NCBI GenBank assembly: GCA_946570335.1
Contig: CAMNYG010000063.1
Coordinates: forward strand, 1 to 7,038
Length of the DNA stretch: 7,038 nucleotides
From: an uncultured Dietzia sp.
GTDB lineage: Bacteria; Actinomycetota; Actinomycetes; Mycobacteriales; Mycobacteriaceae
Direction of reading: 5' to 3'
A program made the translations under genes and the position numbers. This document shows, one piece after another, positions 1-5,764 of the stretch (the stretch's first letter is position 1; each line of letters begins with the position of its first letter). The notes under the pieces were generated by a model, which made no database searches, had not been told where the DNA came from, and saw nothing but the letters and a program-made list of their open reading frames with translations.

Positions 1-273
1 ATCGTGCCCGTCCTGCGCCGTGAGCTCGACGCCCTGCGCCCGGCCCACGTGCCGGACGCCCCCACCCATCCAGCCCGGGTCGCCGCCCGCGACGCTGCAC
101 TTCTAGAGGCCGGAGAACCCGCCTACGACGACGCCTACCGCTTCGGCACCGGCGACAACTGGACGGGACTGACCGCCGAGGGCGGCCGGCGCGCACAGGA
201 GCAGTCGCAGGCCCGCGACCGCCGCAACCAGGCCCGCCTCGAGCAGTCGAAGGCCGGGAAGGAGAGCAAGTGA
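1..273 (+). CDS. CE1758-family FMN-dependent luciferase-like monooxygenase, C-terminal fragment
   Basis: Only the last 90 codons lie in the window; the frame is open to base 1, so the start and the TIM-barrel catalytic core are missing. What is visible begins IVPVLRRELDALRPAHVP, which resembles the late part of bacterial luciferase-like (LLM) flavin monooxygenases of the CE1758 type (recognised from memory). The last ~40 residues are a very hydrophilic, Gln/Arg/Lys-rich tail and look disordered. LLM enzymes use reduced FMN and oxygen to oxidise an organic substrate in the cytoplasm; the substrate of this family is not known to me. The stop codon overlaps the GTG start of the next gene, an FMN reductase, and this pairing is the strongest argument for the assignment, since CE1758 and CE1759 proteins are named as a two-gene unit. 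GTG at 4-6 should not be taken as the real start. Confidence 0.72.
   Translation: MVPVLRRELDALRPAHVPDAPTHPARVAARDAALLEAGEPAYDDAYRFGTGDNWTGLTAEGGRRAQEQSQARDRRNQARLEQSKAGKESK
259..264 (+). promoter_or_regulatory. Ribosome binding site for the FMN reductase
   Basis: AAGGAG lies five bases before the GTG at 270-272, inside the last codons of the upstream gene. It supports GTG as the start and, with the GTGA overlap, translation coupled to the monooxygenase. Confidence 0.7.
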
Positions 274-971
274 ACACCCACGCCACCAGCCCCGCCGGCG
301 AGCGACCGCTGAACCTCGCCGTCGTCGCCGCGGGAACCTCGGTGCCCTCCAGCACCAGGATGCTCGCCGACCAGCTCACCAAGGCCACCCGTGACGCGCT
401 GGCGCGGCACGGCCGGGACGTCCACGTGACGGTCCTGGAGGTACGGGAGCTCGCACACGAGATCGTCGACGCCACCTTCACGCGGTTCCCCGGCGACAAA
501 CTCAAGGTCGCAGTGGAGGCGATCGGACGCGCCGACGGCGTGATCGCGGTGACGCCGACGTACAACCAGTCGTACTCCGGCCTGTTCAAGGCCCTGTTCG
601 ACGTGATCGAGCCGGGTACCCTCACCGGCGTCCCGGTGGCACTCGGCGCCACCGGCGGCACCGCGCGGCACTCGCTGGTGATCGACTACGCGCTGCGGCC
701 GATGTTCGCCTACCTCAAGGCCGACGTCGTGCCCACCGCGGTGTTCGCCGCGAGCGAGGATTTCGGCGCGGTGACCACCGCCGCCGGCGGGGACTCACTC
801 GCCTCCCGGACGCAGCGTGTCGGCACCGAACTGGGCGACTACATGTTGCGCTTCGCCGGCGTGACGGCCGGCGCCGTGGCACCCACCCGCGCCGACGCGG
901 GTCGGGGACGACGTACCGACGACGACGAGTTCGGCGACTTCGTGCCCATGGGCGACCTCCTGGGCCGCTGA
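270..971 (+). CDS. CE1759-family NAD(P)H-dependent FMN reductase
   Basis: A 233-residue flavodoxin-fold protein of the NADPH-dependent FMN reductase superfamily. The first beta strand and phosphate-binding loop are LAVVAAGTSVPSSTR (about residues 16-30). The second flavin-contacting block, TPTYNQSYSG, is at 95-104, and a Gly-rich ATGGTARHS loop is at 127-135. The family role is to reduce FMN with NAD(P)H and supply FMNH2 to the partner luciferase-like monooxygenase encoded immediately upstream; the GTGA overlap implies co-translation at matched levels. The GTG start is preferred because AAGGAG precedes it by five bases and the first strand follows shortly after. The C-terminal ~30 residues are charged (Arg/Asp-rich) and end in FVPMGDLLGR, which may be a partner-contacting tail; that is inference. 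The fold assignment is firm; the CE1759 subfamily name rests on motif memory plus context. The physiological substrate of the pair is unknown. Confidence 0.85.
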   Translation: MNTHATSPAGERPLNLAVVAAGTSVPSSTRMLADQLTKATRDALARHGRDVHVTVLEVRELAHEIVDATFTRFPGDKLKVAVEAIGRADGVIAVTPTYNQSYSGLFKALFDVIEPGTLTGVPVALGATGGTARHSLVIDYALRPMFAYLKADVVPTAVFAASEDFGAVTTAAGGDSLASRTQRVGTELGDYMLRFAGVTAGAVAPTRADAGRGRRTDDDEFGDFVPMGDLLGR

Positions 972-981
972 GCGACCACGG

Positions 982-1007
982 CCCACACCCCCGCGGGGGT
1001 CAGTGGG
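982..1007. terminator. Hairpin between convergent genes, possible bidirectional terminator
   Basis: CCCAC at 982-986 pairs with GTGGG at 1003-1007. Between them is the 14-base perfect palindrome ACCCCCGCGGGGGT (987-1000), with a two-base bulge (CA, 1001-1002). It lies 11 bases after the FMN reductase stop and overlaps the stop codon and last codon of the minus-strand gene. No T-run follows on either strand, so it is not a classical intrinsic terminator. U-less GC-rich hairpins are often proposed to act this way in actinobacteria. Confidence 0.4.
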
Positions 1008-1326
1008 TCTCCGTGGAGTCCTTCTTCTCGGCGGCCGCCTGCACCCCGGCCCGGTCCGTGCCCTCGTCGATCAGCTGATCAGGCTCCGGATGCTCCGCGT
1101 CGAAACTCTCCGGCAGGTTCTTGATGTGCTTGTTCATGTTGCGGATCAGCAGCACCGTGGCGATGAGCAGGAGCAGCACCACCGGGATGCCGAGCGGAGA
1201 GGCCTTGCCGAACTCCGGGCCTATCGGGTGGTCGTTCGACCCCGGCGTACCGGGCGACTGGTTCTGCGCCAGGATCATCGCCGACTCGTACGCCAGAATC
1301 TGGACGTCCGGTCCCAGGGTGATCAT
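1000..1326 (-). CDS. Small single-pass membrane protein downstream of mca (Rv1083-like)
   Basis: 108 residues of unknown function. The first ~43 residues are polar and Pro/Gly-rich. One clear hydrophobic segment, [16 protein letters not shown] (about 47-62), is followed at once by the basic stretch [13 protein letters not shown] (63-75) and an acidic, Lys-containing tail. By the positive-inside rule the C-terminus should be cytoplasmic. Its ATG overlaps the mca stop as ATGA, and GAGGA (1337-1333) six bases upstream fits that start. The size, membrane segment and position directly after mca match M. tuberculosis Rv1083, which follows mca (Rv1082); that is gene-order knowledge, and sequence homology was not computed. 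Persistent linkage to mca suggests a role connected with mycothiol or export of its conjugates, but nothing in the sequence shows this. An internal ATG at residue 17 is a weaker alternative start. Confidence 0.8.
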   Translation of the reverse strand: MITLGPDVQILAYESAMILAQNQSPGTPGSNDHPIGPEFGKASPLGIPVVLLLLIATVLLIRNMNKHIKNLPESFDAEHPEPDQLIDEGTDRAGVQAAAEKKDSTETH

Positions 1327-2246
1327 CGCGGGTCCTCACTCGTGTTCGGTCCGACCGGGAGATCGACATACGGGTCGACCCCCTCGAACAGGTCTGCCTC
1401 GTATTGTCCCTCAGCGAGCTCCGGAAAGCCCACCCGGCTGGCAGCCAGCTCGAACTCCTCGGTCGGCCAGACCCGCTGCTGCATCTCCACCGGCGCCGCG
1501 AAGAACCATCCGTTCGGGTCGATCTGCGTGGCATGCGCCAGAAGTGCCGAGTTGCGCTGCTCGAAGTAGTCCCCGCACTCCACCCGTGTGGTGACCCGCT
1601 CCATGATGTCCGGACGGTCGCCCCACCGGGAGAGGAACTCCGCGAAGTGGTGAACGCCGTCGCGGGCGAACAACTCCTCGTCCAGCATCTCCAGGCGGCT
1701 CTTGGGGAAGCCGTGCGTGTAGTAGACCTTCGAGATCGCCCACGGTTCGCCCGCCTCCGGATATCGGGCGGGGTCCGCGGCGGCCTCGTAGGCGGCCATC
1801 GACGCCGAGTGCACCTTCAGATGGTCCGGGTGGGGATACCCGCCGTTCTCGTCGTAGGTGATCATCACGTGCGGACGGAACTCCCGGATCCTGCGGACCA
1901 GGGCGCCGGTGACCTCGTCGTCGTCGGCGAGAGCGAAACATCCCTGCGGAAGAGGCGGTGTGGGGTCCCCCTCCGGCAAGCCCGAATCCACATACCCCAA
2001 CCAATGGTGGTCGACACCCAGGATGTCGGCGGCACGCGCCATCTCGCGGCGCCGCACCGCGGGCAGGTCCGCGGTGATGTCCGGCCGGTCCATCGCCGGG
2101 TTGAGGATGTCGCCCCGCTCACCTCCGGTGCAGGTCTCCACCAGCACCCGGACCCCCTCCGCGACATACCGGGCCATGGTCGCCGCGCCCTTGGACGCCT
2201 CGTCGTCGGGATGAGCATGGACCGCCATCAGGCGGAGACCGGCCAT
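1323..2246 (-). CDS. mca: Mycothiol S-conjugate amidase Mca
   Basis: A 307-residue zinc amidase of the PIG-L/LmbE family. It hydrolyses mycothiol S-conjugates to a mercapturic acid, which is exported, and GlcN-Ins, which is recycled into mycothiol; this is the detoxification step of actinobacteria that use mycothiol in place of glutathione. The zinc/catalytic motif AHPDDE lies at residues 11-16 (H12 and D15 as metal ligands, D14 as general base by analogy with MshB), and the second motif HPDH at 139-142 supplies the third ligand, H142. The N-terminus ([20 protein letters not shown]) looks like Mca rather than the paralogous deacetylase MshB, and the neighbours (Rv1083-like gene after it, DUF4307 and greA divergent) also match the mca locus. 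The start at 2246 places the first strand correctly; a weak AGGTG (2256-2252) lies five bases upstream. The protein looks intact. It is co-translated with the small membrane protein. Confidence 0.95.
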   Translation of the reverse strand: MAGLRLMAVHAHPDDEASKGAATMARYVAEGVRVLVETCTGGERGDILNPAMDRPDITADLPAVRRREMARAADILGVDHHWLGYVDSGLPEGDPTPPLPQGCFALADDDEVTGALVRRIREFRPHVMITYDENGGYPHPDHLKVHSASMAAYEAAADPARYPEAGEPWAISKVYYTHGFPKSRLEMLDEELFARDGVHHFAEFLSRWGDRPDIMERVTTRVECGDYFEQRNSALLAHATQIDPNGWFFAAPVEMQQRVWPTEEFELAASRVGFPELAEGQYEADLFEGVDPYVDLPVGPNTSEDPR

Positions 2247-2293
2247 CGTGGCACCTGCCGTTCTTCAACTGGAACACTTGACGTGACCGCACC

Positions 2294-2321
2294 ATTCTAG
2301 GGTCGAACCGGGCGCTGTCGC
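2294..2321 (-). promoter_or_regulatory. Candidate mca promoter
   Basis: Read on the minus strand, TAGAAT (2299-2294) fits the actinobacterial TANNNT -10 consensus. GCGACA (2321-2316), sharing GACA with TTGACA, lies 16 bases upstream of it. The predicted transcription start near 2287 would give a leader of about 40 bases before the mca ATG. The 117-base divergent gap 2247-2363 serves both mca and the DUF4307 gene. Confidence 0.45.
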
Positions 2322-2352
2322 CCCCGGGAGGGCTCGCCAGCCCGCCCCCGAT

Positions 2353-2358
2353 ACCCTG
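2353..2358 (+). promoter_or_regulatory. Candidate -10 box for a leaderless DUF4307 transcript
   Basis: TACCCT fits TANNNT and ends six bases before the ATG at 2364, so the expected transcription start coincides with the A of the start codon. There is no Shine-Dalgarno-like stretch ahead of the ATG, which agrees with leaderless translation, common in mycobacteria and corynebacteria. No convincing -35 is seen. Confidence 0.45.
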
Positions 2359-2363
2359 GGCAC

Positions 2364-2822
2364 ATGAGTGAGCCGAGGTCGGACGCCCCGTCACAGCGCC
2401 CCCCGTACCGCCCCCAGGACCGCTATGGCGCCGCCGAATCCACGTCCGGCGTGGCGGGCAAGGTCGTCGCCGGGCTCCTCGTCCTCCTGGTGGGCGCGCT
2501 CCTGGTGGCCGGTGCCGTCACCATCTACCGGCTCAACGCCACGCCCGACATCACCGGCGAGGTGATCGGCGTGGAGGTGGTGGACGAGGAGCTGACCCGG
2601 ATGACCATGACCGTCAGCCGCGACGAGCCCGGCATCGCCGTGTACTGCATCGTCCGTGCCCAGGACCAGTCCAAGGGTGAGCTCGGCCGCCGCGAGGTCT
2701 ACGTCCCGCCGTCCGAGCACGGCGTCGTCCAGGTCGACACCGAGATCGCCACGACCTCCCGGGCGTACATGGCAGACGTCTACGGTTGCGGTGACGACGT
2801 GCCCGACTACCTGCGAAGCTAG
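2364..2822 (+). CDS. DUF4307 family membrane protein (Rv1081c-like)
   Basis: 152 residues: a Pro/Arg-rich cytoplasmic N-terminus containing PPYRPQDRYG (13-22), one transmembrane segment at about 31-54, then an exported domain predicted to be mostly beta strand. The extracytoplasmic part has Cys95 (VYCIV) and Cys142 in the closing VYGCGDDVPDYLR block, which is typical of DUF4307 proteins; the two cysteines could form a disulfide outside the membrane. The function is not known. Placement between mca (divergent) and greA (same strand) matches Rv1081c in M. tuberculosis. A strong terminator follows at 2878-2907, so it is probably transcribed largely on its own. The ATG at 2364 is preferred because the RYG motif sits the usual short distance from it and a -10 box lies directly upstream. 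Confidence 0.85.
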   Translation: MSEPRSDAPSQRPPYRPQDRYGAAESTSGVAGKVVAGLLVLLVGALLVAGAVTIYRLNATPDITGEVIGVEVVDEELTRMTMTVSRDEPGIAVYCIVRAQDQSKGELGRREVYVPPSEHGVVQVDTEIATTSRAYMADVYGCGDDVPDYLRS

Positions 2823-2856
2823 CCGCCGCGCCGCGCCGAGGCGGATCCGCGCACTG

Positions 2857-2865
2857 TGTTAGCAT
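2857..2865 (+). promoter_or_regulatory. Candidate extended -10 promoter for greA
   Basis: TGT followed by TAGCAT gives a TGN-TANNNT extended -10 element, which can work without a -35; none is evident upstream. Initiation would be expected near 2872, only a few bases before the terminator hairpin at 2878, so transcripts from here must pass that hairpin to reach greA. Confidence 0.4.
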
Positions 2866-2877
2866 CGTCTTCATCAG

Positions 2878-2907
2878 CACGGCTCCGTTCGGCGGGGCCG
2901 TGTTTTT
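2878..2907 (+). terminator. Intrinsic terminator / possible greA leader attenuator
   Basis: A nine-pair stem is formed by CACGGCTCC (2878-2886) with GGGGCCGTG (2894-2902), including one T-G wobble, around a seven-base loop. Five T (2903-2907) follow immediately. This is the best classical Rho-independent terminator in the window. It lies 55 bases after the DUF4307 stop and 38 bases before the greA start, so it can end the DUF4307 transcript and may also act early in a greA leader. Confidence 0.85.
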
Positions 2908-2934
2908 GTTACATGACGATGCTGAGAACAGATT

Positions 2935-2938
2935 GGAG
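2935..2938 (+). promoter_or_regulatory. Ribosome binding site for greA
   Basis: GGAG lies seven bases before the ATG at 2946 and decides that start over an in-frame upstream ATG at 2856, which would put the terminator inside the coding region. Confidence 0.75.
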
Positions 2939-2945
2939 TGCGCCC

Positions 2946-3443
2946 ATGGCGAACGACACCCAGGTCCACTGGCTGACCCAGGACTCGTACGACCGCCTCA
3001 TGGCCGAGAAGGAGGCGCTCATCGCGAACCGCCCCCTGATCGCCGCCGAGATCAACGAGCGGCGCGAGGAGGGCGACCTCAAGGAGAACGCCGGCTACCA
3101 CGCCGCGCGTGAGCAGCAGGGGCAGGAAGAGGCCCGCATCCGGACCATCGACGACCTGCTGGCCAACGCCCAGGTCGGTGAGACCCCCACCGAGTCCGGT
3201 GTGGCACTCATCGGCTCCGTGGTCCGCGCGTACTACAACGGCAACGAGGACACCAAGGAGACCTTCCTCATCGGCACCCGTGGCGAGGGGTCCGGCAAGG
3301 AGGACCTGGAGATCTACTCCCCCGAGTCCCCGCTCGGCAAGGCCATCCTCGGCGCCAAGGTCGGCGAGACCCGCGAGTACACGGCGCCCAACGGCAAGCC
3401 GGTCTCCGTCACCGTCGTGACCGCGGAGCCGTACCAGAGCTGA
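2946..3443 (+). CDS. greA: Transcription elongation factor GreA
   Basis: 165 residues, the usual length. The N-terminal half is the antiparallel coiled coil that enters the RNA polymerase secondary channel; its tip carries [19 protein letters not shown] (40-58), with the acidic residues D44 and E47 that hold the catalytic Mg2+ for cleavage of backtracked RNA. The C-terminal FKBP-like domain, which docks on the polymerase, includes [14 protein letters not shown]. The protein rescues stalled polymerase by stimulating cleavage of the 3' end of the transcript. The start at 2946 is chosen for its GGAG and because [18 protein letters not shown] is a normal GreA beginning. The gene stands alone with its own leader. 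The McrBC module follows 92 bases downstream on the same strand, and there is no sign that the two work together. Confidence 0.96.
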   Translation: MANDTQVHWLTQDSYDRLMAEKEALIANRPLIAAEINERREEGDLKENAGYHAAREQQGQEEARIRTIDDLLANAQVGETPTESGVALIGSVVRAYYNGNEDTKETFLIGTRGEGSGKEDLEIYSPESPLGKAILGAKVGETREYTAPNGKPVSVTVVTAEPYQS

Positions 3444-3449
3444 CCCTCT

Positions 3450-3476
3450 CCGGCCGCCCGCCGGTGGTAGGTTTTT
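3450..3476 (+). terminator. Weak candidate terminator after greA
   Basis: CCGGC (3450-3454) and GCCGG (3460-3464) form a five-pair GC stem with a five-base loop. A five-T run (3472-3476) follows only after a seven-base gap. The gap makes it a poor intrinsic terminator, so read-through from greA into mcrB is possible. Confidence 0.35.
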
Positions 3477-3524
3477 GTCGAATGTCGGGCCGGAACCTCG
3501 GTCCCGATCCCGCGCCGGCATAGC

Positions 3525-3529
3525 AGGAG
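3525..3529 (+). promoter_or_regulatory. Ribosome binding site for mcrB
   Basis: AGGAG lies six bases before the GTG at 3536-3538 and supports that codon as the start. I see no convincing -10/-35 pair in the 92-base gap after greA. Confidence 0.75.
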
Positions 3530-3535
3530 TTACAC

Positions 3536-5764
3536 GTGTCAGACGGTTCCCAGGACAGGCCCCTCGGCCCCGCGCCGAAGATCGAAGCGGCGGCCGGGCG
3601 GGTCCTGGGTCCAGCGCTGCGCACAGGCCAGTCGCCGTTCGAGGACGACCTGTACACGTGGACGCCCGAGGTGGCCGAGGAACTCGCCCGCAGACTGGAC
3701 GCCGATCCGGACGAGTCTGCGGGCGAGTCCACCCGCTCCCCCGTCATGCAGGCTCTGCACGACCAGCTCGAGGGCGCACCCAGGCCGGTCATTCTGCTGG
3801 CCGCCGAACTGCTCTACATCCAGCAGCTGCCGCTGTCCACGGTCACGGCCCGCCTCAAGCGGGGCCGCGTCCGCGACGTGCTGTCGTGGACCGAGGACGC
3901 ACCTGAGATCCCGACCGATCTGGACGAGGTCCTCACCGAGCGCGGCCCGCTGACCGGCGGGCTGGGTTTCAACGTCCAGATGCGCGAGCACCTGCGCTGG
4001 CTGTGCTCGTTCATCATCCACTGGGCCGAGCTGGACGCCTCGGTCCGCGACGCCGCGTTGAGCGACCCGTGGGAGTTTCAGCGGGCGGCGCGTTCCACGC
4101 CCGGGGACTGGCGGGCGATCCGCTACAGCCTGCAGTACCTCGTGTGGCCCGGCTATTTCCAGCCGATCGTCAAGCACGAGCACAAGACCCGGATCCGCGA
4201 CGCGTTCGCGGACCTCATCAGCGGCCCGTCCGGCATCGACGAGCTGGACATCGACCAGGACCTGCACCGGATCTCCGAGATCCTGTCCGCCCAGCTCGGC
4301 CAGCCCGTCGACTGGTACCGCGGCTCGGTGGCCAACCAGTGGCAGCGCCACCGCGACGACCACTCGCGGCGCGCCTGGCTCGTGCGGCCCGGTCGCGGCG
4401 GAGTCGGCAAGGCCGGCCAGTGGGTGGCGCAGAACCGGATCGCGCTGCCCGCCTCCCACCTGCCGCGGATCCCGGCCCACGCCAGCCGACTGGAGGTCTC
4501 GCAGGCGGTCGAGCAGGGCTACCCGCACCTGGACTACCAGGCCCGATTCCAGCTCACCGCCGAGCTGCACACCTTCCTGTCCCGGATGAACCCGCAGGAC
4601 GTGGTGGCCACCGTGACCGACGCCCGCCTGCAGCTGGGCACGCTCACCGACGCCCTCGGCTACGTCGAGGACGGCGGGCAGCAACTCGAACGCTCAGTGC
4701 TGTGGAGCGACGTCACCCTCGATCTGGACGCCCTGCCCAGCCCACTGTCGGAACTGATCGGCGAGCCGGGCACCGTCGTGGACCTCACCGACGGCCTAGA
4801 CGCGCTGCTCACGGCGATGCACCCGGGCAGCCACTCGACCGAGTCGGCGATCGCCGAGGCCCCCACCGCCGGTGCCGTCCCCACGCTGCCCGCGGTGACC
4901 GACGAACTCGCCGACGGCCTGCACATGCCGCGCGAGTCGCTGCAGGAGATCGTCGACACCCTGCAGTCGCGGCAGCAGATCGTGTTCTACGGCCCGCCCG
5001 GCACCGGCAAGACCTACCTCGCGCAGGAACTCGCCCGCTTCCTGGCCGGCGCCGACGACCCGAGTCGCGTGCAGCTGGTGCAGTTCCACCCCAGCTACGC
5101 CTACGAGGACTTCTTCGAGGGCTACCGCCCCACACTCACCGAGTCGGGCCAGCCGGGCTTCGCGCTACAAGCCGGCCCGCTGCGGCGACAGGCAGCCCGG
5201 GCGACGTCCGAGACCGGACGCGACCATCCGAGCTTTCTCATCATCGACGAGATGAACCGCGCCGACCTGGCACGCGTGTTCGGCGAGATGTACTTCCTGC
5301 TCGAGTACCGCGACCGCACGGTGCTGCCGCAGTACAGCCCGGACACGTCGTTCCGGCTGCCGCGCAACCTGTTCATCATCGGCACCATGAACACCGCCGA
5401 CCGCTCCATCGCAATGGTGGACGCGGCCATCCGGCGTCGATTCGCGTTCATGGAACTGCATCCGGACACCCCGCCGGTCGCGGGCGTGCTGCGCCGTCAC
5501 CTCGAGGCACGCGGGGTCACCACCGAGCCGGCGGACCTGCTCGAGGCACTGAACTCGGAGATCGACGACTCGGACCGCGATCTGCGGATCGGGCCGTCCT
5601 ATTTCATGAAGGACGAGGCCACCGAGCCCGGCGGTCTCGAGGCCATCTGGCGCTTCGACCTGCTGCCGCTGCTGGAGGAGCACTACTACGGTCGGCTCAC
5701 GCGGGCCGAGGTCCACGAGAGGTTCGGGCTGGCGGCGCTGCGTCGGAAGATCGGCCGGGCATGA
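3536..5764 (+). CDS. McrB-like AAA+ NTPase with EVE/PUA-like domain
   Basis: 742 residues, much longer than E. coli McrB (about 460). The C-terminal third is a McrB-type AAA+ module: Walker A GPPGTGKT at 486-493, the family block QFHPSYAYEDFFEGYRP after it, Walker B FLIIDE at 567-572, the McrB signature MNTADR at 618-623, and RRRF (633-636) as arginine-finger candidate. The later block RIGPSYFMKDE and the LLPLLEEHYYG helix are also family features. All NTPase residues look intact. No DUF3578 methylcytosine reader is recognised at the N-terminus. Instead, residues ~85-260 hold blocks recalled from other large actinobacterial McrB-like proteins (LLYIQQLPL at 92-100, YFQPIVKHEHK at 207-217). Residues ~279-405, from AWLVRP to LWSDVTLDLDALP, resemble the EVE/PUA-like domains fused to such proteins, which are suspected to read modified bases. 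McrB normally forms nucleotide-dependent hexamers that translocate DNA and recruit McrC. The stop overlaps the mcrC ATG. AGGAG supports the GTG start. Base composition matches the neighbours, so there is no sign of recent transfer. Confidence 0.88.
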   Translation: MSDGSQDRPLGPAPKIEAAAGRVLGPALRTGQSPFEDDLYTWTPEVAEELARRLDADPDESAGESTRSPVMQALHDQLEGAPRPVILLAAELLYIQQLPLSTVTARLKRGRVRDVLSWTEDAPEIPTDLDEVLTERGPLTGGLGFNVQMREHLRWLCSFIIHWAELDASVRDAALSDPWEFQRAARSTPGDWRAIRYSLQYLVWPGYFQPIVKHEHKTRIRDAFADLISGPSGIDELDIDQDLHRISEILSAQLGQPVDWYRGSVANQWQRHRDDHSRRAWLVRPGRGGVGKAGQWVAQNRIALPASHLPRIPAHASRLEVSQAVEQGYPHLDYQARFQLTAELHTFLSRMNPQDVVATVTDARLQLGTLTDALGYVEDGGQQLERSVLWSDVTLDLDALPSPLSELIGEPGTVVDLTDGLDALLTAMHPGSHSTESAIAEAPTAGAVPTLPAVTDELADGLHMPRESLQEIVDTLQSRQQIVFYGPPGTGKTYLAQELARFLAGADDPSRVQLVQFHPSYAYEDFFEGYRPTLTESGQPGFALQAGPLRRQAARATSETGRDHPSFLIIDEMNRADLARVFGEMYFLLEYRDRTVLPQYSPDTSFRLPRNLFIIGTMNTADRSIAMVDAAIRRRFAFMELHPDTPPVAGVLRRHLEARGVTTEPADLLEALNSEIDDSDRDLRIGPSYFMKDEATEPGGLEAIWRFDLLPLLEEHYYGRLTRAEVHERFGLAALRRKIGRA

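Noticed and set aside
2278..2283. TTGACG as a plus-strand -35 box in the mca/DUF4307 divergent gap
   Set aside because: No TANNNT lies 16-19 bases downstream; the only good plus-strand -10 (2353-2358) is about 70 bases away.
1404..2300. Plus-strand open frame (298 codons) opposite mca
   Set aside because: The minus strand here encodes a full-length Mca with all zinc-site motifs; the plus-strand frame shows no family features.
2856..2945. N-terminal extension of greA to an ATG at 2856
   Set aside because: It would place the strong terminator inside the coding region and add 30 residues foreign to GreA; the ATG at 2946 has GGAG seven bases upstream.
3475..3503. TTGTCG as -35 of an mcrB promoter
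   Set aside because: The sequence at the proper distance (around 3497-3503) has no -10-like hexamer, so the call would rest on one half-site.
3444..3535. Attachment site, integrase remnant or direct repeat marking insertion of the McrBC module
   Set aside because: I found no tRNA, no direct repeats of useful length and no integrase sequence within the window; the right boundary lies outside it.
3539..4684. Minus-strand open frame (381 codons) opposite the mcrB N-terminus
   Set aside because: It is antisense to conserved McrB sequence, has low-information composition and no recognisable motif; long antisense frames are expected at this G+C.
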